A stretch of 31,718 nt of DNA from a virus, in IMG/VR virus record IMGVR_UViG_3300030103_002588, positions 1 through 31,718 of that record; one strand, given 5' to 3'. Positions within the stretch are counted from its first letter, which is position 1. Every line of letters begins with the position of its first letter. This document shows positions 23,341-30,601 of this stretch, in pieces. A model generated the notes under the pieces. It did no database searches and had not been told where the DNA came from. It saw only the letters and a program-made list of their open reading frames with translations. A program made the position numbers and the translations under genes.

Positions 23341-23382
23341 GTTAAGATTAAACCCACAGAAGTTAACAGTAACTTCTGTGGG
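23341..23382. promoter_or_regulatory. 13-bp inverted repeat and two palindrome copies between VWA and 350-aa genes
   Basis: CCCACAGAAGTTA (23353-23365) and TAACTTCTGTGGG (23370-23382) match exactly around a four-base loop; the core 23360-23375 is an exact AAGTTA-N4-TAACTT. A weaker copy (AAGTTA-AGAT-TAAACC) begins at 23339. On the minus strand the hairpin is followed by TTTAATCTT, so it may act as a partial terminator as well as a protein site. Confidence 0.65.
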
Positions 23383-23388
23383 CATAGT

Positions 23389-24513
23389 TTAGATATTGAG
23401 GAAAGTTATTTCCCCAATCGGTGGTGTCTTTGCCCTGAGGTCAGTTGATACCCAAAGTAATGGGTAGTCGACATACTCAGGAAACTCATAAAACCCCATG
23501 TCTGTAATGCAAACCATACTGTCGACATTTACATTATTGTCTTCAATATATTTGAACACACACATTGGGTCAGTACCCCCACGACCTTTTACGTTTAGGT
23601 TCTCGATAATATCTCCTCTCTCATACCTCTCTTGTTTTTGGATAGAGGTATCAGCATAGTAAACAGTTATCGAGTTGGGTTGCATATCCTCAGAGATAGC
23701 ATTGATTTCTCCGAGGGCATGGGATAGCTCTTTTCTAGAAACAGATGCTGAGGTATCCACCCAAATAATCACATCTCCACAAGACATCTTCAAAGTGCTT
23801 GGATTGTAAATATTGAAACAATGATAAGCTCTTCTATTCGGTCTAGCATATGTGTAGTTCTCAGGTTGATCTCCCCCAACAACTCTTCTAATTACAGAAG
23901 ACCAATCAACTTGCGACCTTTCCATTTCTTTTATGATATCTTTGATATCACTTGGAAGATTGCCAATTGATTTAGTATTCTGTACTGCCATGGTTACTTG
24001 TTGCTTAATGATAGCCTCTTCTTTTTTAATCTGTTCTTCGGACATATCATTAGGCATAACCATACCCCAATTACATTGGTTAGGTTTTTTCTCAGCCTCG
24101 CTTTCCAATAGCTTATATATTTTCTCAGCACCCATATCATTATACTTGGGGTCATATAAGCCATCTTTCGGCATGGTCATACCTGACTTAATCAAGATTG
24201 AGTTAATGGCATAATCAGTAGCTATATTCCATAGCTCCTTATCCCTAGTACTCATTCTAAGATGATGCCTCAAAACTCTATGCATAGCCTCATGGCATCT
24301 AACAAAGTCTAGCTCTGCCTCAGTTAATTTGTCAGACCACTCAGGATTGTAGAAGATATCTTTTCCATCAGTTGCCATAGTTGGAATATCTATCTTTTCT
24401 ATCATTTCCATTTGAGTAAGGATTGAGAAATAAAATCCCCAACCCTTTTTCTCTTTGTCGACCATTAACTTGATATTAGATCTAGATATTTTGGTTTTTA
24501 AATCCTTAACCAT
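23389..24513 (-). CDS. Metallopeptidase-VWA protein (DUF2201 type), MoxR partner
   Basis: 374 residues. The N-terminal half has a zincin-like motif HEAMHRVLRHH (H74, E75, H78) and WNIATDYAIN (95-104), as in DUF2201 N-terminal putative metallopeptidases. The C-terminal half is a von Willebrand A-like domain with MIDAS residues DTSAS (D253, S255, S257), GRGGTD (310-315) and ITDMG (D338). VWA proteins of this kind pair with MoxR ATPases and act in metal insertion, complex assembly or target remodelling; cyanophage CobS/CobT-like pairs are a loose parallel. AGGAG precedes the ATG, and the gene starts eight bases after the MoxR gene's stop. Domain calls strong, target unknown. Confidence 0.85.
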   Translation of the reverse strand: MVKDLKTKISRSNIKLMVDKEKKGWGFYFSILTQMEMIEKIDIPTMATDGKDIFYNPEWSDKLTEAELDFVRCHEAMHRVLRHHLRMSTRDKELWNIATDYAINSILIKSGMTMPKDGLYDPKYNDMGAEKIYKLLESEAEKKPNQCNWGMVMPNDMSEEQIKKEEAIIKQQVTMAVQNTKSIGNLPSDIKDIIKEMERSQVDWSSVIRRVVGGDQPENYTYARPNRRAYHCFNIYNPSTLKMSCGDVIIWVDTSASVSRKELSHALGEINAISEDMQPNSITVYYADTSIQKQERYERGDIIENLNVKGRGGTDPMCVFKYIEDNNVNVDSMVCITDMGFYEFPEYVDYPLLWVSTDLRAKTPPIGEITFLNI

Positions 24514-24521
24514 TTTATCTC

Positions 24522-25565
24522 CTATAATACAAGTTCTCTTAGTTTCTGATTAGTAGACATCTCTAGTCTTAGTTCCTTGTTCTGCAACAATTCCCTATCC
24601 TTAGCTACACTATCCTTAATGAAGTAAGCTAAAAACTCTCCATCAAGTCTATTTAAAAACTTTAGCATTGCACCAATGTTTTTATCTGTAACCTTGCTGA
24701 CCAAAGATGAAACAGTTGCAAACTGAATTGCTACCTCTGTAGGTAATTGTATACCCTCAGGGTTCTTTATAAGCTCGTCAATGTCAGGGCATTTCTCATG
24801 CAACCTGATATGAGTAAATAAAGATGCAGATGCAGTTTCGCCAATCTGACAACATACGGCAGTATAAAGATCATCTTCGTCTAAATCCCATTGGAGAATG
24901 TCGCTAGTTCTCTCAAGTGATCTAGGTGTTGGGAATGCATCAGCATCACGATCAAACTTATGTAGAAACTCAGGCTGAAATCTAACCCATGAAACAACCC
25001 TATGATCTTTCTTGTTAGCTGACATATAGTTTGTCCAATCATCTAGGTTAGGCTCGATAGCAAAAGAAGTTATTCTATCTTTAAGATGCATAGGCATTTG
25101 ATTAACCCCTGATCTATCCGACATTCTATTCCCAGCACAAACAACGATATCCCCTATCGGAATATGATAATCTCCAATACGATATTCATCAGCTATTGTT
25201 GCGAAAATATTCATGTTTAAAATAGGTGCTTGGGGTAGCTCGTCAAAGAAATACATGACACCACTATAACCCTCGTCTATCTTAGCTTGTCTTTCAGCAT
25301 CACTAAGCAACCATTTAGGTCTAAGTGTCTTCATCTTATCCCCATCAGGCATCTGCAAACCTCCGACATCTGACGGCTCGTAAGATGCTAGATTAGTAGT
25401 TACAAGCCATAACTTTAATGTGTTAGCTATCTTTTTAAATGTGTAGGTTTTGCCTATCCCCATTGTTCCTATGCCATAAGGACAGATAGGTAATTTACCC
25501 TCAGGTCTATTGATTGTTTTTCTAATAGCCTCGATTATTATTCTTTCAGCTTGTTTAATTCTCAT
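24522..25565 (-). CDS. MoxR-like AAA+ ATPase
   Basis: 347 residues from the ATG at 25565 (AGGAG eight bases upstream); a GTG three codons earlier has no spacer. Walker A GIGTMGIGKT (31-40), Walker B MYFFDELPQA (104-113 with D108, E109), sensor-type CAGNRMSD (N146) and an arginine in LKDRI (R164) define an active MoxR/CobS-class ATPase. It likely forms a hexamer that uses ATP to remodel a protein complex recruited by the VWA partner encoded next. The C-terminal half is a helical lid (SLFTHIRLHEKC, AIQFATVSSLVSKV). In phages such genes are often mislabelled as cobalt chelatase. Confidence 0.9.
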   Translation of the reverse strand: MRIKQAERIIIEAIRKTINRPEGKLPICPYGIGTMGIGKTYTFKKIANTLKLWLVTTNLASYEPSDVGGLQMPDGDKMKTLRPKWLLSDAERQAKIDEGYSGVMYFFDELPQAPILNMNIFATIADEYRIGDYHIPIGDIVVCAGNRMSDRSGVNQMPMHLKDRITSFAIEPNLDDWTNYMSANKKDHRVVSWVRFQPEFLHKFDRDADAFPTPRSLERTSDILQWDLDEDDLYTAVCCQIGETASASLFTHIRLHEKCPDIDELIKNPEGIQLPTEVAIQFATVSSLVSKVTDKNIGAMLKFLNRLDGEFLAYFIKDSVAKDRELLQNKELRLEMSTNQKLRELVL

Positions 25566-25566
25566 A

Positions 25567-25836
25567 TTAAGCACTCCTATTTTTTAAAGTTACACCATTA
25601 ATTTGGTTTGTTTTGTAGAAAGTCTTGCCACTTTTTAAAGTGATAGCTCCCTGATCTAGTCTAAATCTACGATACTCATTCTTACGAAAATCGTAGACAG
25701 TTACGAGGTTAGGAACATCTCTATCCTCATACTTTAGAACACCCCAAAACTGACGTTCTGAGCCGTCTAATTTTTTAAAAACACCTTTGCAGATCTTGCC
25801 TTTAAAGTGCTTTGTAATTTCTAAATTTTTATTCAT
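25567..25836 (-). CDS. Sm/SH3-like small barrel protein (WYL_2/DUF2693-like)
   Basis: 89 residues: KGVFKKLDGSERQFWGVLKY, then NLVTVYDFRKNEYRRFRLDQ, then a last strand AITLKSGKTFY. The order (KxDGxxR, VTVYD, Y/F-R-x-F-R-L-D) matches the small beta-barrel phage proteins called WYL_2 or DUF2693, whose function is unknown. AGGAG precedes the ATG. It overlaps the upstream gene by eight bases and ends just before the ribosome site of the MoxR gene. Confidence 0.5.
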   Translation of the reverse strand: MNKNLEITKHFKGKICKGVFKKLDGSERQFWGVLKYEDRDVPNLVTVYDFRKNEYRRFRLDQGAITLKSGKTFYKTNQINGVTLKNRSA

Positions 25837-26005
25837 CTAGTAACTCCTCTATATCTATTTGCTGACTATGCAGTTCAGCTTGGTTAAATTGTTTAGCTAT
25901 CTTTTGTTTCTCGATCTCAATATTCATAGCTATCTCATGTAGTCCATCAGCTATAAGATCAGCTATAATCCTATCTAGCTTTTGGATAATTTCTAATTCG
26001 TTCAT
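25829..26005 (-). CDS. Small helical protein, unknown
   Basis: 58 residues from the ATG at 26005, which has AGGAG six bases upstream; the 28 codons before it have no ribosome site and read through the noncoding spacer. One long helix (LEIIQKLDRIIADLIADGLH) and an acidic C-terminus (IDIEELLDE). No family recognised. Confidence 0.5.
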   Translation of the reverse strand: MNELEIIQKLDRIIADLIADGLHEIAMNIEIEKQKIAKQFNQAELHSQQIDIEELLDE

Positions 26006-26050
26006 AGTAACTCCTATAGTTGTTATTGTTATTGCTCGATTGAACAAGCA

Positions 26051-26074
26051 GAGACACGAAATTAATCGTGCCTC
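26051..26074. other. Intergenic hairpin inside the leftward operon
   Basis: Between the 230-aa and 58-aa genes (26006-26085), GAG-A-CACGA and TCGTG-C-CTC pair around a six-base loop. On the minus strand it is followed by a TGCT/AGCA stem, not by a U-run. RNA processing or partial attenuation are possible. Confidence 0.4.
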
Positions 26075-26085
26075 AATTTGTGCAA

Positions 26086-26778
26086 TCAAGATGCTAAGGC
26101 ACTCTCCATGCGAGAGATAACATCATTATCTTCAGAGGTTTTCTTTTGGGCATCTGCTGAGGCTTTGTCGTGAGCCTCTCTTTCTCTTTTCTTATCTTGC
26201 AGTACTTCCCAAATTTTTTGAACCTGATCTGCATCTAGGTCAGTTGGAATATAAACCTCTTCCTCTTTAACTGTGCCATCTTCTAGCTTAGTCTTTTGGT
26301 TCTTGACTTTGCCGAATAACTGCCTCGCAATCTTTTCAGCTAGATCTACATCTTTCTCTTTAGATACTGCCTTTTTGATATCGTTTTGACTTTTGATATT
26401 CATACTAGCAAAGACCTCAAGTACTGCCTCAGGTGTTGCCTGAGTTGGTATATCGTCATTAAACTTTGCGATAAACTGCACAGACTTTTCATAAAGAACT
26501 TTACTATTTGCGATAGACATTCCCACATTATTTTGAAGATCAGTTCTGATATCAATTCCAACTTGTCTAGGTAAGTTGTCGCTATCAGTTTTGTCAGCAT
26601 CATAAATAGGCTTGGCATGGCTAATAGTTGTAGCAAATTGATCTAACTTCTTTTCTTGCATTGAAGTATAATCATCAGCTCTATTAGTTTTTAAAGATTG
26701 AAACTCGCTTTCACTAGCTACTAATCTTTTAATATTTTCTTCAGAGAAAAATACGTTCTTAGATTTTAATTTAGTCAT
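26086..26778 (-). CDS. Unknown 230-residue soluble protein of the MoxR-VWA operon
   Basis: 230 residues from the ATG at 26778 (AGGAG eight bases upstream). Mostly helical and charged: VFFSEENIKRLVASESEFQSL, then KKLDQFATTISHAKPIYDAD, a central AVLEVFASMNIKSQNDIKKA, VDLAEKIARQLFGKVKNQKT, and a Lys/Glu/Ala-rich tail with an acidic end. No enzymatic motif. Because it is co-transcribed with MoxR and VWA genes and has a size suited to a scaffold or client, it may be a partner of that complex. This is inference from context. Confidence 0.55.
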   Translation of the reverse strand: MTKLKSKNVFFSEENIKRLVASESEFQSLKTNRADDYTSMQEKKLDQFATTISHAKPIYDADKTDSDNLPRQVGIDIRTDLQNNVGMSIANSKVLYEKSVQFIAKFNDDIPTQATPEAVLEVFASMNIKSQNDIKKAVSKEKDVDLAEKIARQLFGKVKNQKTKLEDGTVKEEEVYIPTDLDADQVQKIWEVLQDKKREREAHDKASADAQKKTSEDNDVISRMESALAS

Positions 26779-26789
26779 AGTCTGCACTC

Positions 26790-26975
26790 CTATACTGTTA
26801 TTTGATTTTGTTTAACTTTGATTTCTATTCCCATGCTCTTGATTATCTTTAGCTTATCAAGAGTAAAGGTCTTAACTCCTAGTAGTCCTGAGAACTTACT
26901 AGCTAATTCGCAAGAGGGATAATATCTCTCCTGACCATAAACCGATTTGGTGGTTATCCACATTTCATTTTTCAT
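26790..26975 (-). CDS. Small conserved phage protein, unknown
   Basis: 61 residues. MWITTKSVYGQERYYPSCEL, then ASKFSGLLGVKTFTLDKLKI and SMGIEIKV form a pattern (YGxExYYPxCExAxxFAxLxGxKTxT) that I associate with a family of small phage proteins of unknown role. AGGAG precedes the ATG. Between the first gene and the 230-aa gene of the leftward operon. Confidence 0.6.
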   Translation of the reverse strand: MKNEMWITTKSVYGQERYYPSCELASKFSGLLGVKTFTLDKLKIIKSMGIEIKVKQNQITV

Positions 26976-26986
26976 TAAGCAACTCC

Positions 26987-27277
26987 TTATTTAATTACTG
27001 TTGTTCCATTATCTTCTACTTGAATATCATCAAGAACTTCTACTTGGTTCATAGGCATTCCACATGCAACCCAATCAGAAAATTCTGAATAACTATATGC
27101 TTTTAGTATAGCCATCATAGCTTTTTCTAATGGCATACAAACTGTTGAACAAAGTTCGCTAGATAAATCTATCCAAAAATCTTTGCCATCAGGTTCAGCA
27201 TCAGAAAGGTTAGCTAACTCATAAGCATCAACTAACTTAGCTAGTAAAACTTTTTCGTGATAAGAAACTATAAACAT
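26987..27277 (-). CDS. First gene of the leftward operon, unknown
   Basis: 96 residues from the ATG at 27277, which has GGAG seven bases upstream; an ATG at 27340 in the same frame lacks a ribosome site and would translate a palindromic leader. Helical: MFIVSYHEKVLLAKLVDAYE, then acidic DAEPDGKDFW, then a Cys-containing helix (SSELCSTVCMPLEKAMMAIL) and a polar end. No family recognised. It follows a long leader and a good promoter, so it is probably the first protein of the operon. Confidence 0.5.
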   Translation of the reverse strand: MFIVSYHEKVLLAKLVDAYELANLSDAEPDGKDFWIDLSSELCSTVCMPLEKAMMAILKAYSYSEFSDWVACGMPMNQVEVLDDIQVEDNGTTVIK

Positions 27278-27554
27278 ATTAGAACTCCATAAGTTAATTA
27301 ACTGTTTCATACTTTTGTAATCATCAGGCACAACACACATTGCACTACAGTCTAGGACAAGAGGGCAACCGAATTGCCCTCACTATCGTTATTTGAAAAG
27401 CCGTACAGATTTCTAATATGTCTCAAAAATTCTTTGCAATCTTTACAAAGCAAAGTCCTCAAACCTTGGCTTTTCTTTTACCATGGGGAGAGCCTACTTC
27501 CTCCAAGACCTCGCCCTTTCACGAGAATGGGATTTATTGGCAAACTGAGCCTGA
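27278..27554 (-). ncRNA. Long structured leader of the leftward operon
   Basis: About 277 nt separate the predicted start near 27554 from the first well-supported ATG. It contains a perfect 8-bp hairpin GAGGGCAA-N5-TTGCCCTC (27361-27381), a CTTGG/CCAAG pairing around a GGAG/CTCC hairpin, and the 12-bp palindrome AGTTAATTAACT (27292-27303) just before the ribosome site. A leader this long is out of character for the window and suggests cis-regulation by RNA. No known riboswitch was confirmed. Confidence 0.4.
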
Positions 27555-27560
27555 AGTAAT

Positions 27561-27589
27561 TCTATAATCTTTTTGAACTAATAAGTCAA
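27561..27589 (-). promoter_or_regulatory. Leftward promoter of the MoxR-VWA operon
   Basis: On the minus strand, TTGACT (27584-27589), a 17-bp spacer and TATAGA (27561-27566). Predicted start near 27554. It is the best sigma-70-like promoter ahead of the 12-gene operon. Bases 27590-27820 to its right show two micro-ORFs and A/T-rich sequence but no convincing gene. Confidence 0.6.
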
Positions 27590-27820
27590 ACACTAAAAGT
27601 ACTAAATGTTACATTTATTTACAGTATGAAACATAAAGGTACTGAAACCCAAGGTGGACAACAAAAATGACGAAACAACTTTTTTTGATATATCATAGCT
27701 TGGAAGTGCTTTCGTTGCTGTGTGCGTCTTAAATCGCTGACAATCGATATTTCACGAAATGAGAATATAAATAGATAGTTGCAAAGCTACACTTTTATTA
27801 ATTCGTGTGTTACTTTGTAA

Positions 27821-27836
27821 AAGTTACCATTAACTT
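27821..27836. promoter_or_regulatory. Dispersed palindrome before the terminase small subunit
   Basis: Exact AAGTTA-CCAT-TAACTT ending 14 bases before the ATG at 27851, over the likely leader or ribosome-site region. Nearly identical, including flanks, to the copy at 20884. Confidence 0.65.
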
Positions 27837-27850
27837 TTGTGAGATAAAAA

Positions 27851-28375
27851 ATGTCAGATAAAAAAGATAAGCCGAAATTAAAATTAGTCAGCAGTAATAA
27901 AGTCAAGAAAAGTTCCAAGCCTGAGCTGACGGCAAAGCAGTTGGGTTTTTGTAAAGACATAGTTGGAATGGGAAAAGATAAAGATGGCAATCCCAAAAAG
28001 CCAATGAGTTTAGTTGATGCATATGTAGCAAATTATAATGTTAGTCCTAAAACCAAGAACAACACTATAAGAGATATGGCAAGTAAGCTAAAAGCAAACC
28101 CATTGATTACCCATACAATTTCTAGAATGTATGATGAACTAAAGCAGATAAACAAAGTGTCGGCGATAAAAAAAGAGGAAGTAATAATTAGGAAGTTAGA
28201 AGAGTTCATGAATAATGAAGAGTTTTCAGATACTGCAAGGGTTAGATCAGCAGAATTGATTGGCAAAAGTTTAAGTATGTTTACTAATGTTACTGAAATA
28301 AAAGAAAGTGATAAGAGTTCTGTAGAAGTTGAACAGCAACTTAGGGAAAAACTATCTAAACTTTTAAAAGAGTAG
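27851..28375 (+). CDS. Terminase small subunit
   Basis: 174 residues. After a Lys-rich tail comes LTAKQLGFCKDIVG, SLVDAYVANYNV, and RDMASKLKANPLITHTISRM, the HTH arrangement of small terminases (T-x-K-Q-xx-F, A-Y, A-S-x-L-xx-N-xx-I). A helical oligomerisation part (EEVIIRKLEEFMN, RVRSAELIGKSLSMF) and an acidic end follow. It would recognise the packaging site and hand DNA to TerL, encoded 490 bp downstream. The ATG has only a weak GAG upstream, and the palindrome sits directly before it. Confidence 0.75.
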   Translation: MSDKKDKPKLKLVSSNKVKKSSKPELTAKQLGFCKDIVGMGKDKDGNPKKPMSLVDAYVANYNVSPKTKNNTIRDMASKLKANPLITHTISRMYDELKQINKVSAIKKEEVIIRKLEEFMNNEEFSDTARVRSAELIGKSLSMFTNVTEIKESDKSSVEVEQQLREKLSKLLKE

Positions 28376-28519
28376 TCGCTATCCACGAAATTTCAGTTAG
28401 TTTTGACCCTACCCACTCCCCACCACCCATGTCTGTAGGTGGCTAGCCGTGCCGTATACAGTTTATTTTACTCATAATTTCTACAATTTTTGGTGAAAGT
28501 GAAAGTTAACTTCTAACAT

Positions 28520-28654
28520 ACTAGTTTTTACTAGTACTAGTACTAGTATACCTTCCTTATACTAGTATTATATTATTATACATAGTATTAACTAGTACTA
28601 GTATTAAACTATATACTAGTATATACTAGTAACTAGTAATACTAGTATACTAGT
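28520..28654. repeat. ACTAGT cluster 2 (twelve copies) between TerS and TerL
   Basis: ACTAGT starts at 28520, 28530, 28536, 28542, 28561, 28591, 28597, 28615, 28625, 28632, 28641 and 28649. Copies are tandem (6-bp steps) or 7-10 bp apart, with two larger gaps. The 17-base ACTAGTATATACTAGTA at 28615 also occurs twice in cluster 1. A degenerate GTTA-N5-TAAC lies at 28505-28517. The rest of 28376-28519 has a CCACC/GGTGG hairpin (28419-28438 area) and a GGCTAGCC palindrome. The place, between the terminase subunits, suits a packaging site. Confidence 0.85.
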
Positions 28655-28666
28655 GGAGTAGAAAAT

Positions 28667-28873
28667 TTGTCAAACATTATTTACTTAGATGACTACAGAA
28701 AATTTATTCCTGAAGATGAGCCTGAGTTACAGGACCCTATCGTAATAGGATGGGATGAAGACGACAGTCTTTTCATTGCTTCGTCTGTTGACACAGACAA
28801 GTGTTTGTGGATGATAGACTTAGCTAAAAAGATTATTGAGAGCAGTCCACCAAATATAAAAAACAATGAATGA
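28667..28873 (+). CDS. Small acidic phage protein with TTG start
   Basis: 68 residues. The start is TTG at 28667, supported by GGAG nine bases upstream, right after the last ACTAGT. The sequence NIIYLDDYRKF, then PIVIGWDEDDSLFIASS and TDKCLWMIDLAKKIIE looks like a known small phage protein found beside terminase genes, function unknown. It overlaps terL by eight bases, so the pair is coupled. Confidence 0.65.
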   Translation: MSNIIYLDDYRKFIPEDEPELQDPIVIGWDEDDSLFIASSVDTDKCLWMIDLAKKIIESSPPNIKNNE

Positions 28874-30386
28874 TATTGCCAAGATAATTCAAAAGAACAT
28901 GAGCCAGATAAGCTCACTGCCTCCTGATGAGAAGATGGAGGTATTGAAACTTCTTGAAGAATATGAGCAAGCAAAACAAAGAGAAGAAGCCAGAGATAGT
29001 TTTCTGCCATTCGTTAAATCACAATGGGCAGCATTTATACATGGAAGACATCATGAGATTATGGCAGATGCTTTTGAAAGAGTGGCCCGGGGTGATTTGA
29101 AAAGACTGATTATTAACATGCCACCCCGTCATACCAAGTCAGAGTTCGCAAGTTATTTATTTCCTGCATGGTTTTTAGGGAGGTACCCCAATAAAAAAAT
29201 TATCCAGACCGCACACACAGCCGAATTATCTGTAGGATTTGGAAGAAAGGTTAGGAATCTTATACAGTCTGAAGATTTTCAAAAAATTTTCGCAGGCGTT
29301 ACATTGTCCTCTGACTCAAAGGCCGCAGGTAGATGGAACACTAATAAGGGTGGAGAATACTTTGCTATAGGTGTAGGTGGTGCCGTAACAGGAAAAGGCG
29401 CTGATGTTCTTGTAATAGATGACCCTCACTCAGAACAAGAGGCAACAATAGGTGATTACAATCCTGAAGTTTATGACAAAGTGTACGAATGGTATACATC
29501 AGGACCAAGACAGAGACTCCAGCCGGGTGGCTCTATTATTTTGGTTATGACAAGATGGTCAAAAAGAGATTTAACAGGGCAAATATTAAAAAATTACACA
29601 CAAAGAGAGGGATCAGGTGAGTGGGAAGTCATAGAATTACCTGCAATAATGCCATCAGGTGAGGCTTTGTGGCCAGAATTTTGGAAAAAAGAAGAACTAG
29701 ACAGTTTAAAATCAGAATTACCCGTATCAAAATGGAACGCACAGTACCAGCAAGACCCCACATCGGAAGAAGGAGCGCTAATTAAGCGTGAATGGTGGAG
29801 AGAATGGACAAAAAACGACCTTCCACCTTGCGATTCGATCATACAGTCATGGGATACAGCGTTTTTAAAGACACAGAGAGCGGATTATAGCGCCTGCACT
29901 ACATGGGGCGTCTTCCACGGGCCGGATGACGAGGGCAAAACACGACCAAATTTAATTTTAATTGATGCATTTAAAGAAAAACTTGAATTTCCTGATTTAA
30001 AACGGGCAGCATATGATAAATACTGGGAATTTGAGCCAGATCAAATGATTATTGAGGCAAAAGCAGCGGGATCACCCTTGATTTTTGAACTTAGAGCCAT
30101 GGGAATACCAGTTACGGAGTTTACACCGAGCCGTGGACAGGATAAGATAGCAAGAGTTAACAGTGTGACAGATTTATTTGCAAGTGGGGTTGTTTGGTAC
30201 CCACCGACTAGATGGGCAGAAGAAGTTATTGAGGAATGTGCGTCTTTTCCTGCTGGAGATCATGACGATTTAGTAGACTCAACAACACAGGCGCTGTTAA
30301 GATTTAGACAAGGTGGCTGGATCAGAACAACTATGGATGACTGGGACGATGAACCTAAATACAGAAGACCTGTGGAGTATTATTGA
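28866..30386 (+). CDS. terL: Terminase large subunit
   Basis: 506 residues. The ATPase has a deviant Walker A MPPRHTKSEFAS (K91, S92) and Walker B VLVIDDPH (D185, D186), with a coupling-type MTRWSKRDL (228-236). The nuclease domain has QSWDTAF (D330), MIIEAKAAG (E397) and GDHDDLVD (D465, D467, D468), an RNase H-like metal centre. It pumps DNA through the portal and cuts the concatemer. The first 40 residues are helical and would contact TerS. Stop overlaps the next start (ATGATGG area). Length is usual for the family. Confidence 0.95.
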   Translation: MNDIAKIIQKNMSQISSLPPDEKMEVLKLLEEYEQAKQREEARDSFLPFVKSQWAAFIHGRHHEIMADAFERVARGDLKRLIINMPPRHTKSEFASYLFPAWFLGRYPNKKIIQTAHTAELSVGFGRKVRNLIQSEDFQKIFAGVTLSSDSKAAGRWNTNKGGEYFAIGVGGAVTGKGADVLVIDDPHSEQEATIGDYNPEVYDKVYEWYTSGPRQRLQPGGSIILVMTRWSKRDLTGQILKNYTQREGSGEWEVIELPAIMPSGEALWPEFWKKEELDSLKSELPVSKWNAQYQQDPTSEEGALIKREWWREWTKNDLPPCDSIIQSWDTAFLKTQRADYSACTTWGVFHGPDDEGKTRPNLILIDAFKEKLEFPDLKRAAYDKYWEFEPDQMIIEAKAAGSPLIFELRAMGIPVTEFTPSRGQDKIARVNSVTDLFASGVVWYPPTRWAEEVIEECASFPAGDHDDLVDSTTQALLRFRQGGWIRTTMDDWDDEPKYRRPVEYY

Positions 30387-30592
30387 TGGATATGGTACAT
30401 ATAATTGACGGATTAATGGGTATTATTGTTCTAGGTGGAGGATGGTTTTTGGGAACGCAATCAAGAGAAGTTAAAAGAATAGATATTTTATTAAATAAAA
30501 CCAGAGAAGATTACGCAAAGCGTGATGATGTCACCGTTGCAATAAACAGGCTTGAAGAAAAGATTGATAGAATTTTAGAGAGAATGAAATAG
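30383..30592 (+). CDS. Small membrane-anchored coiled-coil protein
   Basis: 69 residues: one membrane segment at about 7-24 (IIDGLMGIIVLGGGWFLG), then a charged coiled coil (REVKRIDILLNKTREDYAKR and VAINRLEEKIDRILERMK). Such one-helix proteins between terminase and portal are often called holin-like or virion-associated; neither is shown here. The start overlaps the terL stop by four bases. Together with the two-helix protein at 21461 it is one of two lysis candidates. Confidence 0.6.
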   Translation: MMDMVHIIDGLMGIIVLGGGWFLGTQSREVKRIDILLNKTREDYAKRDDVTVAINRLEEKIDRILERMK

Positions 30593-30601
30593 GAGCATAT
30601 C

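Noticed and set aside
23326-23385. Upstream start for the 350-aa gene at 23385
   Set aside because: The 20 extra codons are exactly the regulatory inverted repeat, and AAGGAG sits before the later ATG.
27352-27453. 33-codon minus-strand ORF with C-x2-C (LCKDCKEFLRHIRNLYGF) from a TTG
   Set aside because: It lies in the long leader, has no properly spaced ribosome site, and neighbouring frames are broken by stops. It could be a decayed zinc-finger gene, but support is too weak.
27480-27560. Glutamine riboswitch-like or RNase P-like motif (GGAGGAAGTAGG, minus strand)
   Set aside because: The CGUUCA and GGAACG pairing arms expected of the glutamine riboswitch are absent, and RNase P landmarks further along are missing.
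27626-27732. Two overlapping micro-ORFs of 14 and 21 codons joined by ATGA
   Set aside because: The second has a GGTGGA upstream, but both are too short to show codon bias and match nothing known.
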